Shown here one piece after another: positions 34,607 through 43,592 of a stretch of 64,000 bases of DNA (its first letter is position 1; each line of letters opens with the position of its first letter). Where the stretch lies: positions 1-64,000 of the IMG/VR virus record IMGVR_UViG_3300032084_001540; one strand, given 5' to 3'. Origin of the DNA: a virus. Under the pieces are notes generated by a model. It was not told the origin of the DNA. It made no database searches and saw nothing but the letters and a program-made list of their open reading frames with translations. Position numbers and translations under genes: made by a program.

Positions 34607-34991
34607 GATTTAGATAGTTTTTGACTTCTGTAGTATAGGACGGATGGGGTCTGGTGTCAAGAGCTCCATGCATCTTTTTAGTAAGTGTCACACGCTCCTC
34701 TCCCATGATCATGTCCACCATTCCAAGTTCATATTCTTGTCTGGTAACGACATAGAACCATGACTCAAAAAAACCATTTTGCTGTAATTTGGTCATTCTA
34801 TGGACACCATCCTCTAGAAGATAGTATCCGTTTTCAAAATCAATAACAATTCCTGGATATTTTGTCTCAGCTGCATCAACTATTTCTTGATGGATTGCTT
34901 TAGGATAACAAATTTTCCAATGAGGAATTAAAACTGCTTTTCTGTCATCATTAACTACTTTGTACGCTTTAGATGATTCCATCATACTCAT
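34587..34991 (-). CDS. Hypothetical protein with a ParB-like motif, 134 aa
   Basis: It contains YLLEDGVHRMTKLQQNGFFE, resembling the DG-x-HR signature of ParB/Srx-like nuclease folds, followed by SWFYVVTRQEYEL. This resemblance is short and may be convergent. The last 28 residues overlap a good sigma-70 promoter and the start of the next gene. The first ATG (34991) overlaps the stop of the upstream structural gene by 23 bases; a start at 34985 or 34982 is also possible. Confidence 0.6.
   Translation of the reverse strand: MSMMESSKAYKVVNDDRKAVLIPHWKICYPKAIHQEIVDAAETKYPGIVIDFENGYYLLEDGVHRMTKLQQNGFFESWFYVVTRQEYELGMVDMIMGEERVTLTKKMHGALDTRPHPSYTTEVKNYLNHGSHRQ
34632..34660 (-). promoter_or_regulatory. 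Sigma-70-like promoter, TTGACA-17-TATACT
   Basis: The -35 at 34655-34660 and -10 at 34632-34637 lie inside the coding end of the ParB-like protein gene. It is one mismatch from consensus and lies 26 bases before the 64-residue gene and the oxygenase that follows. Confidence 0.65.
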
Positions 34992-35877
34992 CCAATTGCA
35001 TCACTTCTTTAGCAGTATTTAATCTTTGTTTCTCAGCATTATTGCGAGCGATATTTCTATTGGATGCGTGAATTGCGATCTCAAAGTCTGTCTTGACATC
35101 TTTAATTTTTGAAAGTCCCTCAAGTTTGTCTGGATTTTGCAGCAGTCCTTGTCTCAGGACTATAATCTCATTTGCAAGAGTCGTGATTGATGACAAACAA
35201 GCAGCACAATATGTATTATTGCCTTGAAGTGCGAAAGGAGCAGATGCGATTGTCTCATAAACAACAGTCGTGGTTCCAGCAACTCCAGTTACACTGTTGA
35301 TTCCTGTATGGGTGGCAAGATCTTTGCCGTAGTAATGTCCCAAGTTTGTGACCGCAGAGTGACTGATGCCCCCTTGATCAGTGTCAACGCCCTTGGTAAA
35401 AGCGTAATCTGATCCAAAGGTTGTTCCAGTTTCGATACCACTATTCTGAAACTTACCAACAAACAAATAAGTTGTTACTCCGATACCAGATGATGCGTTT
35501 AAGACAATGCTGGTATCAGCATATAGATTGTCAACGTTGGCGTCATCAATATCATCAAACTTGAATGTAGCTAACTCATCCTCACGGATTCTAAATCTAC
35601 CTCCTGTATAACTATTATCCGTAGTTGTCCCAGAACCGCATCCAAGTTGATTAGCAGTTTGTCCAATCTGCAGAATTTGTGCCTTCTTCGTGTTGATCAG
35701 AGCAACATCAGTTTTGATCGAATCCTCAATCTTCTCAGCTGGATGCTTAAAATTGTCTCTAGTCGTACTAAACGCTGGGATTGATTGAGTGCTGGTGGTT
35801 GTATTGATATCCGTTAGGATGCCAACCTGAGTTTCGCAATGCTGAATCGCGTTAGATGAAAAAGTAGAGATTGCCAT
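34969..35877 (-). CDS. Structural-type hypothetical protein, 302 aa
   Basis: This 302-residue protein begins MAISTFSSNAIQHCETQVGI and has an Ala/Thr/Gly-rich beta middle (VVYETIASAPFALQGNNTYC) and long helices at both ends (LEGLSKIKDVKTDFEIAIHA). This suggests an elongated virion component. It lies one base after the stop of the oxygenase gene. No named family. Confidence 0.65.
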   Translation of the reverse strand: MAISTFSSNAIQHCETQVGILTDINTTTSTQSIPAFSTTRDNFKHPAEKIEDSIKTDVALINTKKAQILQIGQTANQLGCGSGTTTDNSYTGGRFRIREDELATFKFDDIDDANVDNLYADTSIVLNASSGIGVTTYLFVGKFQNSGIETGTTFGSDYAFTKGVDTDQGGISHSAVTNLGHYYGKDLATHTGINSVTGVAGTTTVVYETIASAPFALQGNNTYCAACLSSITTLANEIIVLRQGLLQNPDKLEGLSKIKDVKTDFEIAIHASNRNIARNNAEKQRLNTAKEVMQLDEYDGII

Positions 35878-36561
35878 TTAGAGTTGTCTCCATTGTGTGG
35901 GATGTGTGCATCCTTGGTGATGATTAAGATGTTCTGGCTTCAATGTAATTCTGATGTCTCCAGCAACTACAACACGCTCTCCACCTCTGTCTTCATAAAA
36001 CTTTTGAGTGTAGTGATATGTCTTACTAGGCATGATCACTATAGTTCCTTCGGCAGGAGTGATACTATATGTATTACAGTTGTAAATGTTTTGTTCTGTG
36101 ATTAGATTATTTTTTCCCGAATCAAATACAGATTCTATAAACTCGTTCTGATTTGACTTCTGTTGAATAATCAGTCTATCAGATTGCGGATTTGTCTTCA
36201 CATAATATATGAAACTCAGGTTTGCTTCATTATGAAAGTGTGGACTCAGAGATGGTGTCTCATTATCTTGATGCAGAGTCACCCAAGATTTTGTGACCAG
36301 AGCATTCAGTTTTTCAAAGTCTACTTGCATTGAATTTAGATAGCAGAAGACTGCTTCTTTAACTCCAGTAAACATGTCACGATAAGTATCATCATGATGG
36401 AGAAGAATACGTCCAGAGTATTCAGGACTCTCATTCTCATATCCATTGAACCAATACTTCTTAAGTTCCTCTAGGTGAGCATTCTTAAAGTTTTCATGTC
36501 CTTCAAAAATATGCTGATATATTACGAGAGGAAATAATGTATGAACTTTTCCTTGGGGCAT
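35878..36561 (-). CDS. 2OG-Fe(II) oxygenase-like protein, 227 aa
   Basis: It contains SPHFHNEANLSFIYYVKT (H108-x-H110), a distal H183 in PSKTYHYTQKF, and R196 in GGERVVVAGDIRITLK, the order expected for the 2OG-Fe(II) oxygenase fold (PF13759-like). It is distinct in sequence from the 15.5-kb and 33.8-kb enzymes. Its start is adjacent to the stop of the paralogous appendage protein, whose 3' end carries a promoter-like site. Hydroxylation of an appendage protein is a reasonable but untested role. Confidence 0.75.
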   Translation of the reverse strand: MPQGKVHTLFPLVIYQHIFEGHENFKNAHLEELKKYWFNGYENESPEYSGRILLHHDDTYRDMFTGVKEAVFCYLNSMQVDFEKLNALVTKSWVTLHQDNETPSLSPHFHNEANLSFIYYVKTNPQSDRLIIQQKSNQNEFIESVFDSGKNNLITEQNIYNCNTYSITPAEGTIVIMPSKTYHYTQKFYEDRGGERVVVAGDIRITLKPEHLNHHQGCTHPTQWRQL

Positions 36562-37337
36562 CAGTCTGCGTTCACAATATACTCATCATTATCGCCTGGA
36601 TAGTCTCCTGGTGTCAAGCCCTCATATTCAGGAATAACAACAGAAACATCTTTACGAACTCCAGTGACTGTATAATAACAAGAGATATGTCCACCAGCAT
36701 TGTTTTGAATCTTAATCTGATTTCCCCACTTGATTTCTTTAAAGAATAACTCTTGGTATGATCCAATAGGAGTTAAGTGAACACTAATGGTCTCAGTATC
36801 AACCAGATCTCTCCAATATTCTGGAAGGTGTATAATATTTGTTCCTTCAATCTTTCCTCTGGTGTAGACAGCAGCTTCAGGTCCCTCAATACAAACATGT
36901 CTCAGTCTTTTATTCTTTTCAGATGGGTGAGGGATATCAAAACTCTTCTTACTGCTAGCAAGTGATTTATTTGATGCAATGTCTGCATTGATCTTAGAAA
37001 TAGTCGGACTCGTAATAGTTCCAGTAAAAATTGCGTTAGCAAGACCAGTAAGGTTTCTATCAATCACCATCTCACCCTTGACTAGGGTCATATTAGTACC
37101 AAGAGTCAGAGTGGCAAGAAATCCACCGTTCAAATCAATAAAACAGTTGGTTACGTCAGTTCCTGCTGCTCTAAATGTAGCAATTGTGCTCTCTGTTTGA
37201 CAGAGGTTACATGAAATGTGAGCAACGTTCTGGAAGAAATATCCAGTAGGGATATCCATGGAAGGAGTCTGTTGCCAGATATTGCCAGAGTTTCCATCAC
37301 CAGGACCACTGACAACACCAAAATTCTTAATAGTCAT
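36561..37337 (-). CDS. Tail-appendage protein, paralogue 1, 258 aa
   Basis: The carboxyl half (from ~135) carries a domain shared with the upstream neighbour: DIPHPSEKNKRLRHVCIEGP, then AAVYTRGK, LPEYWRDLV, and VHLTPIGSYQELFFKEI. The neighbour has FTINHPDPNKRGMKLRYTVL, GVYCRGR, LPDEWRHLV and VSITPIGAFQDIFVKRI. The amino half is a short fibre-like beta region (TATLTLGTNMTL-like). This is a recurrent end domain of cyanomyovirus structural proteins; its function is unknown. It overlaps its neighbour by 4 bases. Confidence 0.7.
   Translation of the reverse strand: MTIKNFGVVSGPGDGNSGNIWQQTPSMDIPTGYFFQNVAHISCNLCQTESTIATFRAAGTDVTNCFIDLNGGFLATLTLGTNMTLVKGEMVIDRNLTGLANAIFTGTITSPTISKINADIASNKSLASSKKSFDIPHPSEKNKRLRHVCIEGPEAAVYTRGKIEGTNIIHLPEYWRDLVDTETISVHLTPIGSYQELFFKEIKWGNQIKIQNNAGGHISCYYTVTGVRKDVSVVIPEYEGLTPGDYPGDNDEYIVNAD
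36588..36617 (-). promoter_or_regulatory. Sigma-70-like promoter, TTGACA-18-GATAAT
   Basis: The -35 at 36612-36617 and -10 at 36588-36593 lie in the 3' coding end of the paralogue 1 gene, 27 bases before the 227-residue oxygenase start. Confidence 0.5.
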
Positions 37338-38026
37338 AGATTAAATTGATCCGAAAGTTCTTGACCTGCTGGAAATTCTGTTACCAACTTTGGTTGATCT
37401 TTTCTTTCAGCAAAAATGTGATAATAAGCATTAATTGGAATGCCACCTCTTGAATCCAAGAAAATAGCAAAGTCCTGAATTCGTTTCACAAAGATATCTT
37501 GGAAAGCACCAATAGGAGTAATACTTACAGTAATTGTTTCTTCATGAACAAGATGTCTCCACTCATCAGGGAGGAAGATAGTATTGGTATTCTTTACCCT
37601 ACCTCTACAGTACACACCAATCTCTGGACCCTCCAGGACAGTGTATCTGAGTTTCATCCCCCTCTTATTGGGATCAGGATGATTGATTGTGAATCCACAG
37701 ACTGCCTTAGAAACAATTCTGGTGGAAATAATATCACAAACAACATACTTTGATTTTGTCAAAGTATTGACCCAAAGAAACTGATCAATGTGTGCGTCGT
37801 CTTTTACTTCAAGACAGAATGGTCCAATGGTGGTTCCTCCTCTGGCAAACATCACTGTCCCATAAGCAAGAGGAAAGGCACCTGAAGCTCCAACTTGAAG
37901 ATGATTCTCCATGTAACTAGATCCATGAACCTTTAAAGCATCAATTGGTCCGCCAATTGATACACTAGTTTTTGATCCAACATACAAGTGCTTATGCACC
38001 TGCTGCTCATCCATACTCCAACTCAT
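37334..38026 (-). CDS. Tail-appendage protein, paralogue 2, 230 aa
   Basis: It opens with MSWSMDEQQVHKHLYVGSKT and a fibre-like shaft repeat, then has the same EGPE / RG / LP-W / TPIG-F domain as the downstream gene. This duplicate pair lies directly after the spike-needle gene, so the proteins may decorate the baseplate or form short tail fibres. No tip motif recognised. Confidence 0.7.
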   Translation of the reverse strand: MSWSMDEQQVHKHLYVGSKTSVSIGGPIDALKVHGSSYMENHLQVGASGAFPLAYGTVMFARGGTTIGPFCLEVKDDAHIDQFLWVNTLTKSKYVVCDIISTRIVSKAVCGFTINHPDPNKRGMKLRYTVLEGPEIGVYCRGRVKNTNTIFLPDEWRHLVHEETITVSITPIGAFQDIFVKRIQDFAIFLDSRGGIPINAYYHIFAERKDQPKLVTEFPAGQELSDQFNL

Positions 38027-38037
38027 TACTATCCTCC

Positions 38038-38604
38038 TTATGTTGGAATCTTGCCTTGTGTTGCTCCCTGTGAACCATAACGGGAACTATCAGAGACACA
38101 CTGACCGATACCAGTAACCATGTCCAGATATTTATTACCAATAAGTCTAACACATTGTTCGGATTGAAGCAAGACCATTTTCTTGCCCGTGAAGTTAACT
38201 TTAGGAGAAGTTCCCTCGATTCTGGTGTTTGCCTTCATGGTCAACACACCATCATCCTTATTGTCCCCTTTTGCTTCAATGATTACATTCTTTCCTTGCA
38301 ATCTCAAGTCACCATTCTTTGCTGTGATACAAACATCACCATTCTCAACGTGAACATTGTAAGCAATTTCTCCGCGTTCTCTGTCTTCTCCTGTCTTGAA
38401 CTCCATCTTACCAGGAGCCTGCATGATGGTTTGACCCTTGGTCGCACCATCTTGGTTCATCATGAAGTAATGTCTAACGTCTGCTTTGCTACCAATAAAA
38501 GCAGCAGAGCGAGTCTTGTCTGGAAGCAAACTCCCAAACGAAATTGAACCATATGCGTTGGCAACCCAACTGGAATATCGTGCGTCTTTATCCGAAGTTG
38601 ACAT
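38038..38604 (-). CDS. Baseplate spike needle, beta-helix (gp5 C-terminal-like), 188 aa
   Basis: The middle is a regular beta-strand series NVHVENGDVCITAKNGDLRL and QGKNVIIEAKG, which matches the spacing of the intertwined triple-stranded beta-helix of the T4 gp5 C-terminal needle. The cyanophage needle is a separate gene here, overlapping the ATG of the OB-fold protein by one base. It probably forms the membrane-piercing tip together with gp5. Confidence 0.8.
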   Translation of the reverse strand: MSTSDKDARYSSWVANAYGSISFGSLLPDKTRSAAFIGSKADVRHYFMMNQDGATKGQTIMQAPGKMEFKTGEDRERGEIAYNVHVENGDVCITAKNGDLRLQGKNVIIEAKGDNKDDGVLTMKANTRIEGTSPKVNFTGKKMVLLQSEQCVRLIGNKYLDMVTGIGQCVSDSSRYGSQGATQGKIPT

Positions 38605-41600
38605 TAATCCTCATCTTTAACGTTTCTTGTGATATCACTGATTGCATTAAGATCTGGTCCAACACAATCTTTGATACTAACAACATCATCTGGATCAATA
38701 TTTCTAAGAACTCTATCCAATGATTGTGCTGGTGTTGTGTCCGTACCTGCGGCTCCAGTTGGACAGACATCCAATACTGGAATAATCACAGCACCAACAC
38801 CAGTTCTGCTATTTAGTCTGATTTGTGGAATTTGTTCCCATCCCTCGGTTATGTTCGCGAACTTAATGTCAATGAGTCTGCCGTTAGGATCGAAAATTGG
38901 TCTCATATCAACGTCATTGTCAGGAGAAATAATGATTTCATCACCTGGATTGTATCCAATTCCAGTTCTATCAATCCTAACCCGCTTGAGGCAGAGTTTC
39001 TTTTTCTTGCCACTTGAAGAGAATGGTCCCAACCTTTCGCCAGTTGAAGTCTCAGCACCAGAATCTCTGAAGGGACAAGTAACTGTAGCACCAGTAGGAA
39101 CCTTATAACAGTCAGTTAGACCCTTTCCTTCAACATCGATGGTAGTGCTAACGTCTTCATCGACAAATTTTCCAAGGACTTGAGGACTATTTGTTACCAT
39201 CTGACCTGTATTTGGGTCTTTTACACTCTTAAATCCAGTGGAAATTGGTCTCCTAGCTTCATCATATGCAATACCAACATATCTACCTTTACTTCTTCTG
39301 ATGAATCCATCCGCATCATCATCCTCATCCTTCTTAAATCTCTGCTTCTTGATTTCATTTGGATCAATCTGATCTCCAGTGTTAGATAATGATGTAATTG
39401 TTGATGCAATACCAAGTCTTGCATTAGTAATAGTGTCTGCTATGTTAGCAATTACAAACTTTGCTTCGCCATTTCCACCAGAAATCGCAACCTCATCTCC
39501 TTTCGTATAACCACTACCAAATTTGTTGTAGATAAATGACTTGATAGATCCATCATCATCATTTGTTGTAATATCAACTGTCAGACCTTGACCAGTTCCA
39601 CCAACAATAGCAACATTTTGAGATGATGAGTAACTCTTACCTATAGATACTGATCCATTCTCAGGTAAGATTGGAACACCACCAAGAGGACGACCAGAAA
39701 TTTTAACAGCATCAGCAAGAGAAAGTTGTTGAGTAACCGTCTTCAATTTAATCAAGAAATCTCCATCACCAGGAAATTTTGCATTTGTCAGAATACCATC
39801 GGTAAATGTAGCTGTGCCATTTAGATCTGGTGCTTGATTCCTTGATAAAGATCTATCATCAGAAGATGTAGCATTACCAGGAAGAGTTACAAAAGTGTTG
39901 GTAGGAAAGTAAAGACACGTATCATCTTGGACTCTTAAAATAGTTCCAGGGTCATATACAAACCAGTCACCAGTGCCAGTCTTAATTACAGTTTGATCAT
40001 TTCTAGCATAGATTGATCCATTACCACTTAAACTGCCATCTGGTTTTTGTAAATATCCAAATCCAGTTTCGATAACATCAACTCTAACAACTTTACCAAA
40101 GGTTTCTGAATTCTTGGGAAGTTTATTACCTTCTTCATCATATACCTGCTCTCCGCCAATAGCAAAGATTCTCTCTCCCCTATAATTATAGATTTTTTCA
40201 AGTGGATTAGCTGTCTGATATTCTAGATCGACTTTTGCCTCAATGTATGCACCTCTACCAGGACCAGGAGCATTAACAACAACAGAAGGATTTCTAATGT
40301 ATCCTCTACCAGGATCAGTAATGTCAACCGAAACAATTTCCCCATCATCATTAATAACAGGATCTAACTTTGCTTTTGAGAAACCACCAACATCTCCTGT
40401 GCCACCAGTGTCACCATCACCTGGTGTTGGAAGTGGAGGTGGTGGTGTATCTCCCCCATTAGAAGGAGGTTTGATTGGTGAAGGTGATGGACGGTTTGGC
40501 GGTCCTCCACCTTGAACTTCTAGACTTGGTGCTGTGGTTGGAACTGGGCCAGTATTACAAGCACCCAATCCGCTAGTAAATACATCAGTTAAAGATGTTC
40601 CCAATGCAGCAGCATCAGCAGCAGCATCACCTACACCGTTAATAGAATCCTTGAGTGCCTTTGCAGAATCTGCGATTGATAGGATTGCACTGAAATCAAT
40701 AGGAACAGAAAATCCTTGACCAGTCAAAAGATTTGAAACAGTTGTCTCTGCCAGTGCTGAAAGTTCTTCACAAGAGAAAAGAGAAGATGCATTAAAAGAA
40801 CTGATGAAGTCAAGAGCACCACCGATAGCACCAGCAATTCCACCGATAGCACCGATAACACCCTCAATAGCACCTAAGATACCACTAATTGCTCCAGAGA
40901 TTGTGGATAAAAGATTTCCTAAGATATCACCAATGATGTTTTCAAGGACACAGGTTGCAAAGTTGATTAGTTTATTTGCTTGATCTTTCAAAAACCCAAG
41001 TACAAAGTCAAGAAGTGTGTCAATGATAGCATCAAATACACAACCTAAAGCATCCATGGCAGTCTCTGCCGTGTCTTTTGCTTTCGGTCTCAAAGTAGCA
41101 TCAATATTCGCAATCAGCAATCCAGACACTTCAGAGAACTTGGCAAGAATAGTTCCTCTTGCTTTATCAATTAAGTCCTTAATAAAAGAAGCAATATCAC
41201 CTGCCGCCTTCATCTGTTCTTTATTCAGATCGCCAATGAATCCAAGAGCTTGATCAACATAAACTCCATTGAAGTTCTTAATTGCCTTACTGAGTTTTGA
41301 CACTCTCTTCATGGCAACTTCCATGCCGACAGAAGAGTTGTCTTCTACGGGTGCTTCTGCTGGTTTTACTTCACCAGTAGCATCATCATGTTCTACTCTT
41401 GCTTGATCTCCTGCACTCAGAATGTCTTTGTTTACCGCACTACCAGCAGACTCATTTAAAACTATGTCATTGGTGATGTTATTTGATTGAGTTGGTCCTG
41501 GAGCTCCACCACCAGCAAGTGCTGTGCTACTAGAGTTTCCAGCAGATGACGAGATAGCAGACTGGTTTTTAATATCGGGTTGACCAGGAGCAACCCCATT

Positions 41601-42035
41601 GCTATATCCAGAGAAGGGAACAAATCCTACACTGGGTATTTGAGTACCAAAGTTCTCTTGTGCTGATTTATCCAGAACACCCAATACACATGGTTGCTGT
41701 GCATCTTCACCGTCAATGAAGAATCCAAAAACAAACTCTCCACCAGAAAGGTTTGCTGATTGGGACATACCACCACTACCTGATCCAGCAGTGATGGGGA
41801 AGATACAATATGCCCAAGGCAGATCATCATCAGTCAGAGTTAATGGGTCTGCTGTATGATATCCAAAAATTCTAACCTTTACTCTTCTCTTAAAACCAGG
41901 AAGAGAATCTCCAGAACCAGCAGAGTATCCTGGCACATTGGCTGCCCAAGCTTCAGACTGAACAACTTGTCCAATCCACCAATGAAATCCATCTCTACCG
42001 ATAAAATGTTTTTTAAGTAGACTCTCTTCGATCAT
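38604..42035 (-). CDS. 5: Baseplate central spike gp5-like, OB-fold, 1143 aa
   Basis: The amino domain (~1-130) carries the gp5 OB-fold signature: FHWWIGQVVQSEAWA, RVKVRIFGYHTADPL, DDLPWAYCIFPITAGSG, and GEFVFGFFIDGEDAQQPCVL. No lysozyme domain of the T4 gp5 type is apparent after it. Instead there is a long Ala/Gly-rich helical region (~260-480: GAISGILGAIEGVIGAIGGI), a Pro-rich linker around 515-545, and a beta region with repeated DPGRGYIRNPSV and TGFGYLQKPDG patterns. The needle is a separate gene. It is twice the size of T4 gp5 (575 residues). Confidence 0.8.
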   Translation of the reverse strand: MIEESLLKKHFIGRDGFHWWIGQVVQSEAWAANVPGYSAGSGDSLPGFKRRVKVRIFGYHTADPLTLTDDDLPWAYCIFPITAGSGSGGMSQSANLSGGEFVFGFFIDGEDAQQPCVLGVLDKSAQENFGTQIPSVGFVPFSGYSNGVAPGQPDIKNQSAISSSAGNSSSTALAGGGAPGPTQSNNITNDIVLNESAGSAVNKDILSAGDQARVEHDDATGEVKPAEAPVEDNSSVGMEVAMKRVSKLSKAIKNFNGVYVDQALGFIGDLNKEQMKAAGDIASFIKDLIDKARGTILAKFSEVSGLLIANIDATLRPKAKDTAETAMDALGCVFDAIIDTLLDFVLGFLKDQANKLINFATCVLENIIGDILGNLLSTISGAISGILGAIEGVIGAIGGIAGAIGGALDFISSFNASSLFSCEELSALAETTVSNLLTGQGFSVPIDFSAILSIADSAKALKDSINGVGDAAADAAALGTSLTDVFTSGLGACNTGPVPTTAPSLEVQGGGPPNRPSPSPIKPPSNGGDTPPPPLPTPGDGDTGGTGDVGGFSKAKLDPVINDDGEIVSVDITDPGRGYIRNPSVVVNAPGPGRGAYIEAKVDLEYQTANPLEKIYNYRGERIFAIGGEQVYDEEGNKLPKNSETFGKVVRVDVIETGFGYLQKPDGSLSGNGSIYARNDQTVIKTGTGDWFVYDPGTILRVQDDTCLYFPTNTFVTLPGNATSSDDRSLSRNQAPDLNGTATFTDGILTNAKFPGDGDFLIKLKTVTQQLSLADAVKISGRPLGGVPILPENGSVSIGKSYSSSQNVAIVGGTGQGLTVDITTNDDDGSIKSFIYNKFGSGYTKGDEVAISGGNGEAKFVIANIADTITNARLGIASTITSLSNTGDQIDPNEIKKQRFKKDEDDDADGFIRRSKGRYVGIAYDEARRPISTGFKSVKDPNTGQMVTNSPQVLGKFVDEDVSTTIDVEGKGLTDCYKVPTGATVTCPFRDSGAETSTGERLGPFSSSGKKKKLCLKRVRIDRTGIGYNPGDEIIISPDNDVDMRPIFDPNGRLIDIKFANITEGWEQIPQIRLNSRTGVGAVIIPVLDVCPTGAAGTDTTPAQSLDRVLRNIDPDDVVSIKDCVGPDLNAISDITRNVKDED

Positions 42036-42037
42036 TA

Positions 42038-42265
42038 TTAATCCTCGTAAATTCTACATTCGTCTGCATCAGGTTCCATCTCACAGAAAAGTTCGAGTGC
42101 AGTTGGATCATGATGATCTCCTGCCTCAATTTCTTCTTTGTGGTTTTCTGCATAAACTTCAAGTTCATGAAGTTCACCTTCAATATGACGACGTTGGTTA
42201 GGAGAAGTCATAGGATTGTCAAGGATCTCTTTGTCCTTTGCAATGTGAGTTTCGATGTTTTCCAT
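42038..42265 (-). CDS. Small acidic hypothetical protein, 75 aa
   Basis: It has 75 residues, Glu/Asp/His-rich (EIEAGDHHDPTALELFCEME), predicted helical, with two Cys. It sits between the spike and the gp27-like hub genes and is preceded by AATAAATA. It may be a scaffold or chaperone for hub assembly, which is only an inference from location. Confidence 0.65.
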   Translation of the reverse strand: MENIETHIAKDKEILDNPMTSPNQRRHIEGELHELEVYAENHKEEIEAGDHHDPTALELFCEMEPDADECRIYED

Positions 42266-42278
42266 AATGGTTTTCTGT

Positions 42279-42286
42279 TATTTATT
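42279..42286 (-). promoter_or_regulatory. T4-late-like motif AATAAATA
   Basis: Located 14-21 bases before the 75-residue gene and overlapping the stop of the hub gene. Confidence 0.55.
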
Positions 42287-43592
42287 CGGGGTCATTGTAA
42301 GAATCTCGTATTAGCATAAGTGATGTCGCTGGATCATTCTTAGTTACTGAATGACATAGAGACGCAATCAAATACTTTCCGCTCTTCTTCTTGTCATACT
42401 TTGTTGGCTTGCCTCCTTCTGCTTGAGGAAAAGAAATATCAATGATGTCTCCTGCCTTTAAACTTAAGTCAAGATCCATCTGAACATAATGCTTAACTTG
42501 ATATGCCTGGTTGTATCTCATTAGAGATTGTACCATGGCAGCACCAGCCTTCATATTCTGTGCTTGTTTATCAGAATTCCAATTTGATAATTGCTCCTCT
42601 GCATTCTTTCCTGATGGTAATGTGCCATTGTCAAGAATAGCCGTCATTAATCTAGTGACTTCTTGAAACTCCTCAGCAACAAAGTCTGGTTTCTTTGCAG
42701 CAGTTGTAATCTTGTCCTTCTGATCATTCATCAAAGAAAACTCTTTGACAAATGCCTCAAATTTGTAGAAGTCAAAGAATAATGATCGGTTTGCATAGAC
42801 ACCAAGTGCTAAGTTCTGCTGTAGATCTAAAGCATTGGATATACTATACTCGTAAATCTTTCTTTTTTCACCTTCGCCGTCAGGATATGGTGACTCAGAG
42901 TAGAAATATTTCTGAATTGGTTCCTGATCGAACAGACTATCTATAGACTTAAAATTGAACCCTTCTGCATTCATAAAGAATAAGAATCCAGCAGATGCAT
43001 TATACTCACCACTCTTCTCTGGAATAGATTTATTTGCTAACCAAGAACAGGTCCAGAATGGTTTTCTATCATTACCAATAAAATTATACTGATTTATTGT
43101 GCTTTCAATATTCTTTGCTTGATAAAACGATGTCTTTAACCTTTCAGACAATATAGTTGTTACAGAATCATTAATCTTGCCCTCATATCTTTTCACAACT
43201 CTGGTCTGCTCGTTTGATAAGTATTCTTTGGCACATAGATGCAAGGCAAACATAGTCTTGTTAGTGTCTTCTACTTGGCCACTGATTTTATTAACATACA
43301 AAGAAGAGTCGCCAACAAATTTTAATTCTCTCTCGTACTTATCTTTAATAATTCCAGTAAGTTGTTCTCCACCTCTGATCGGCAAACCCTCAATAGTGTT
43401 TGCAAGTTTACCGTCATCCTCAATAGACTGATTAGTTTCTGATACTCCAATATCAGCAGTAATCGTCGGTGACATAATATTTTCATAGTAATTGAACTCA
43501 ACAGTTCCTGGTCTGAGATCAATATCTCTGCCTGGATCTTTACTTGAAAAAATTGTTAGCGACTTTATATCGCCTCGTTTTTGACTACTCAT
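42282..43592 (-). CDS. 27: Baseplate hub protein, gp27-like
   Basis: A 436-residue protein with the beta-barrel-like sequence VEFNYYENIMSPTITADIGV followed by LPIRGGEQLTGIIKDKYERE, and near the end LDLSLKAGDIIDISFPQAEG and KKKSGKYLIASLCHSV. These segments match the tail-hub family (gp27/gp44) strands in order and length (T4 gp27 is 391 residues). It lies between gp5 and the tape-measure-like genes, as expected for hub synteny. Confidence 0.7.
   Translation of the reverse strand: MSSQKRGDIKSLTIFSSKDPGRDIDLRPGTVEFNYYENIMSPTITADIGVSETNQSIEDDGKLANTIEGLPIRGGEQLTGIIKDKYERELKFVGDSSLYVNKISGQVEDTNKTMFALHLCAKEYLSNEQTRVVKRYEGKINDSVTTILSERLKTSFYQAKNIESTINQYNFIGNDRKPFWTCSWLANKSIPEKSGEYNASAGFLFFMNAEGFNFKSIDSLFDQEPIQKYFYSESPYPDGEGEKRKIYEYSISNALDLQQNLALGVYANRSLFFDFYKFEAFVKEFSLMNDQKDKITTAAKKPDFVAEEFQEVTRLMTAILDNGTLPSGKNAEEQLSNWNSDKQAQNMKAGAAMVQSLMRYNQAYQVKHYVQMDLDLSLKAGDIIDISFPQAEGGKPTKYDKKKSGKYLIASLCHSVTKNDPATSLMLIRDSYNDPE

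Noticed and set aside
34587-34991. Calling the 134-residue protein a ParB nuclease
   Set aside because: Only one short DGVHR-like match is seen; this is too little for a functional name.
38604-42035. T4-type lysozyme domain in gp5
   Set aside because: No catalytic E-D-T arrangement or lysozyme-like sequence was seen after the OB-fold.
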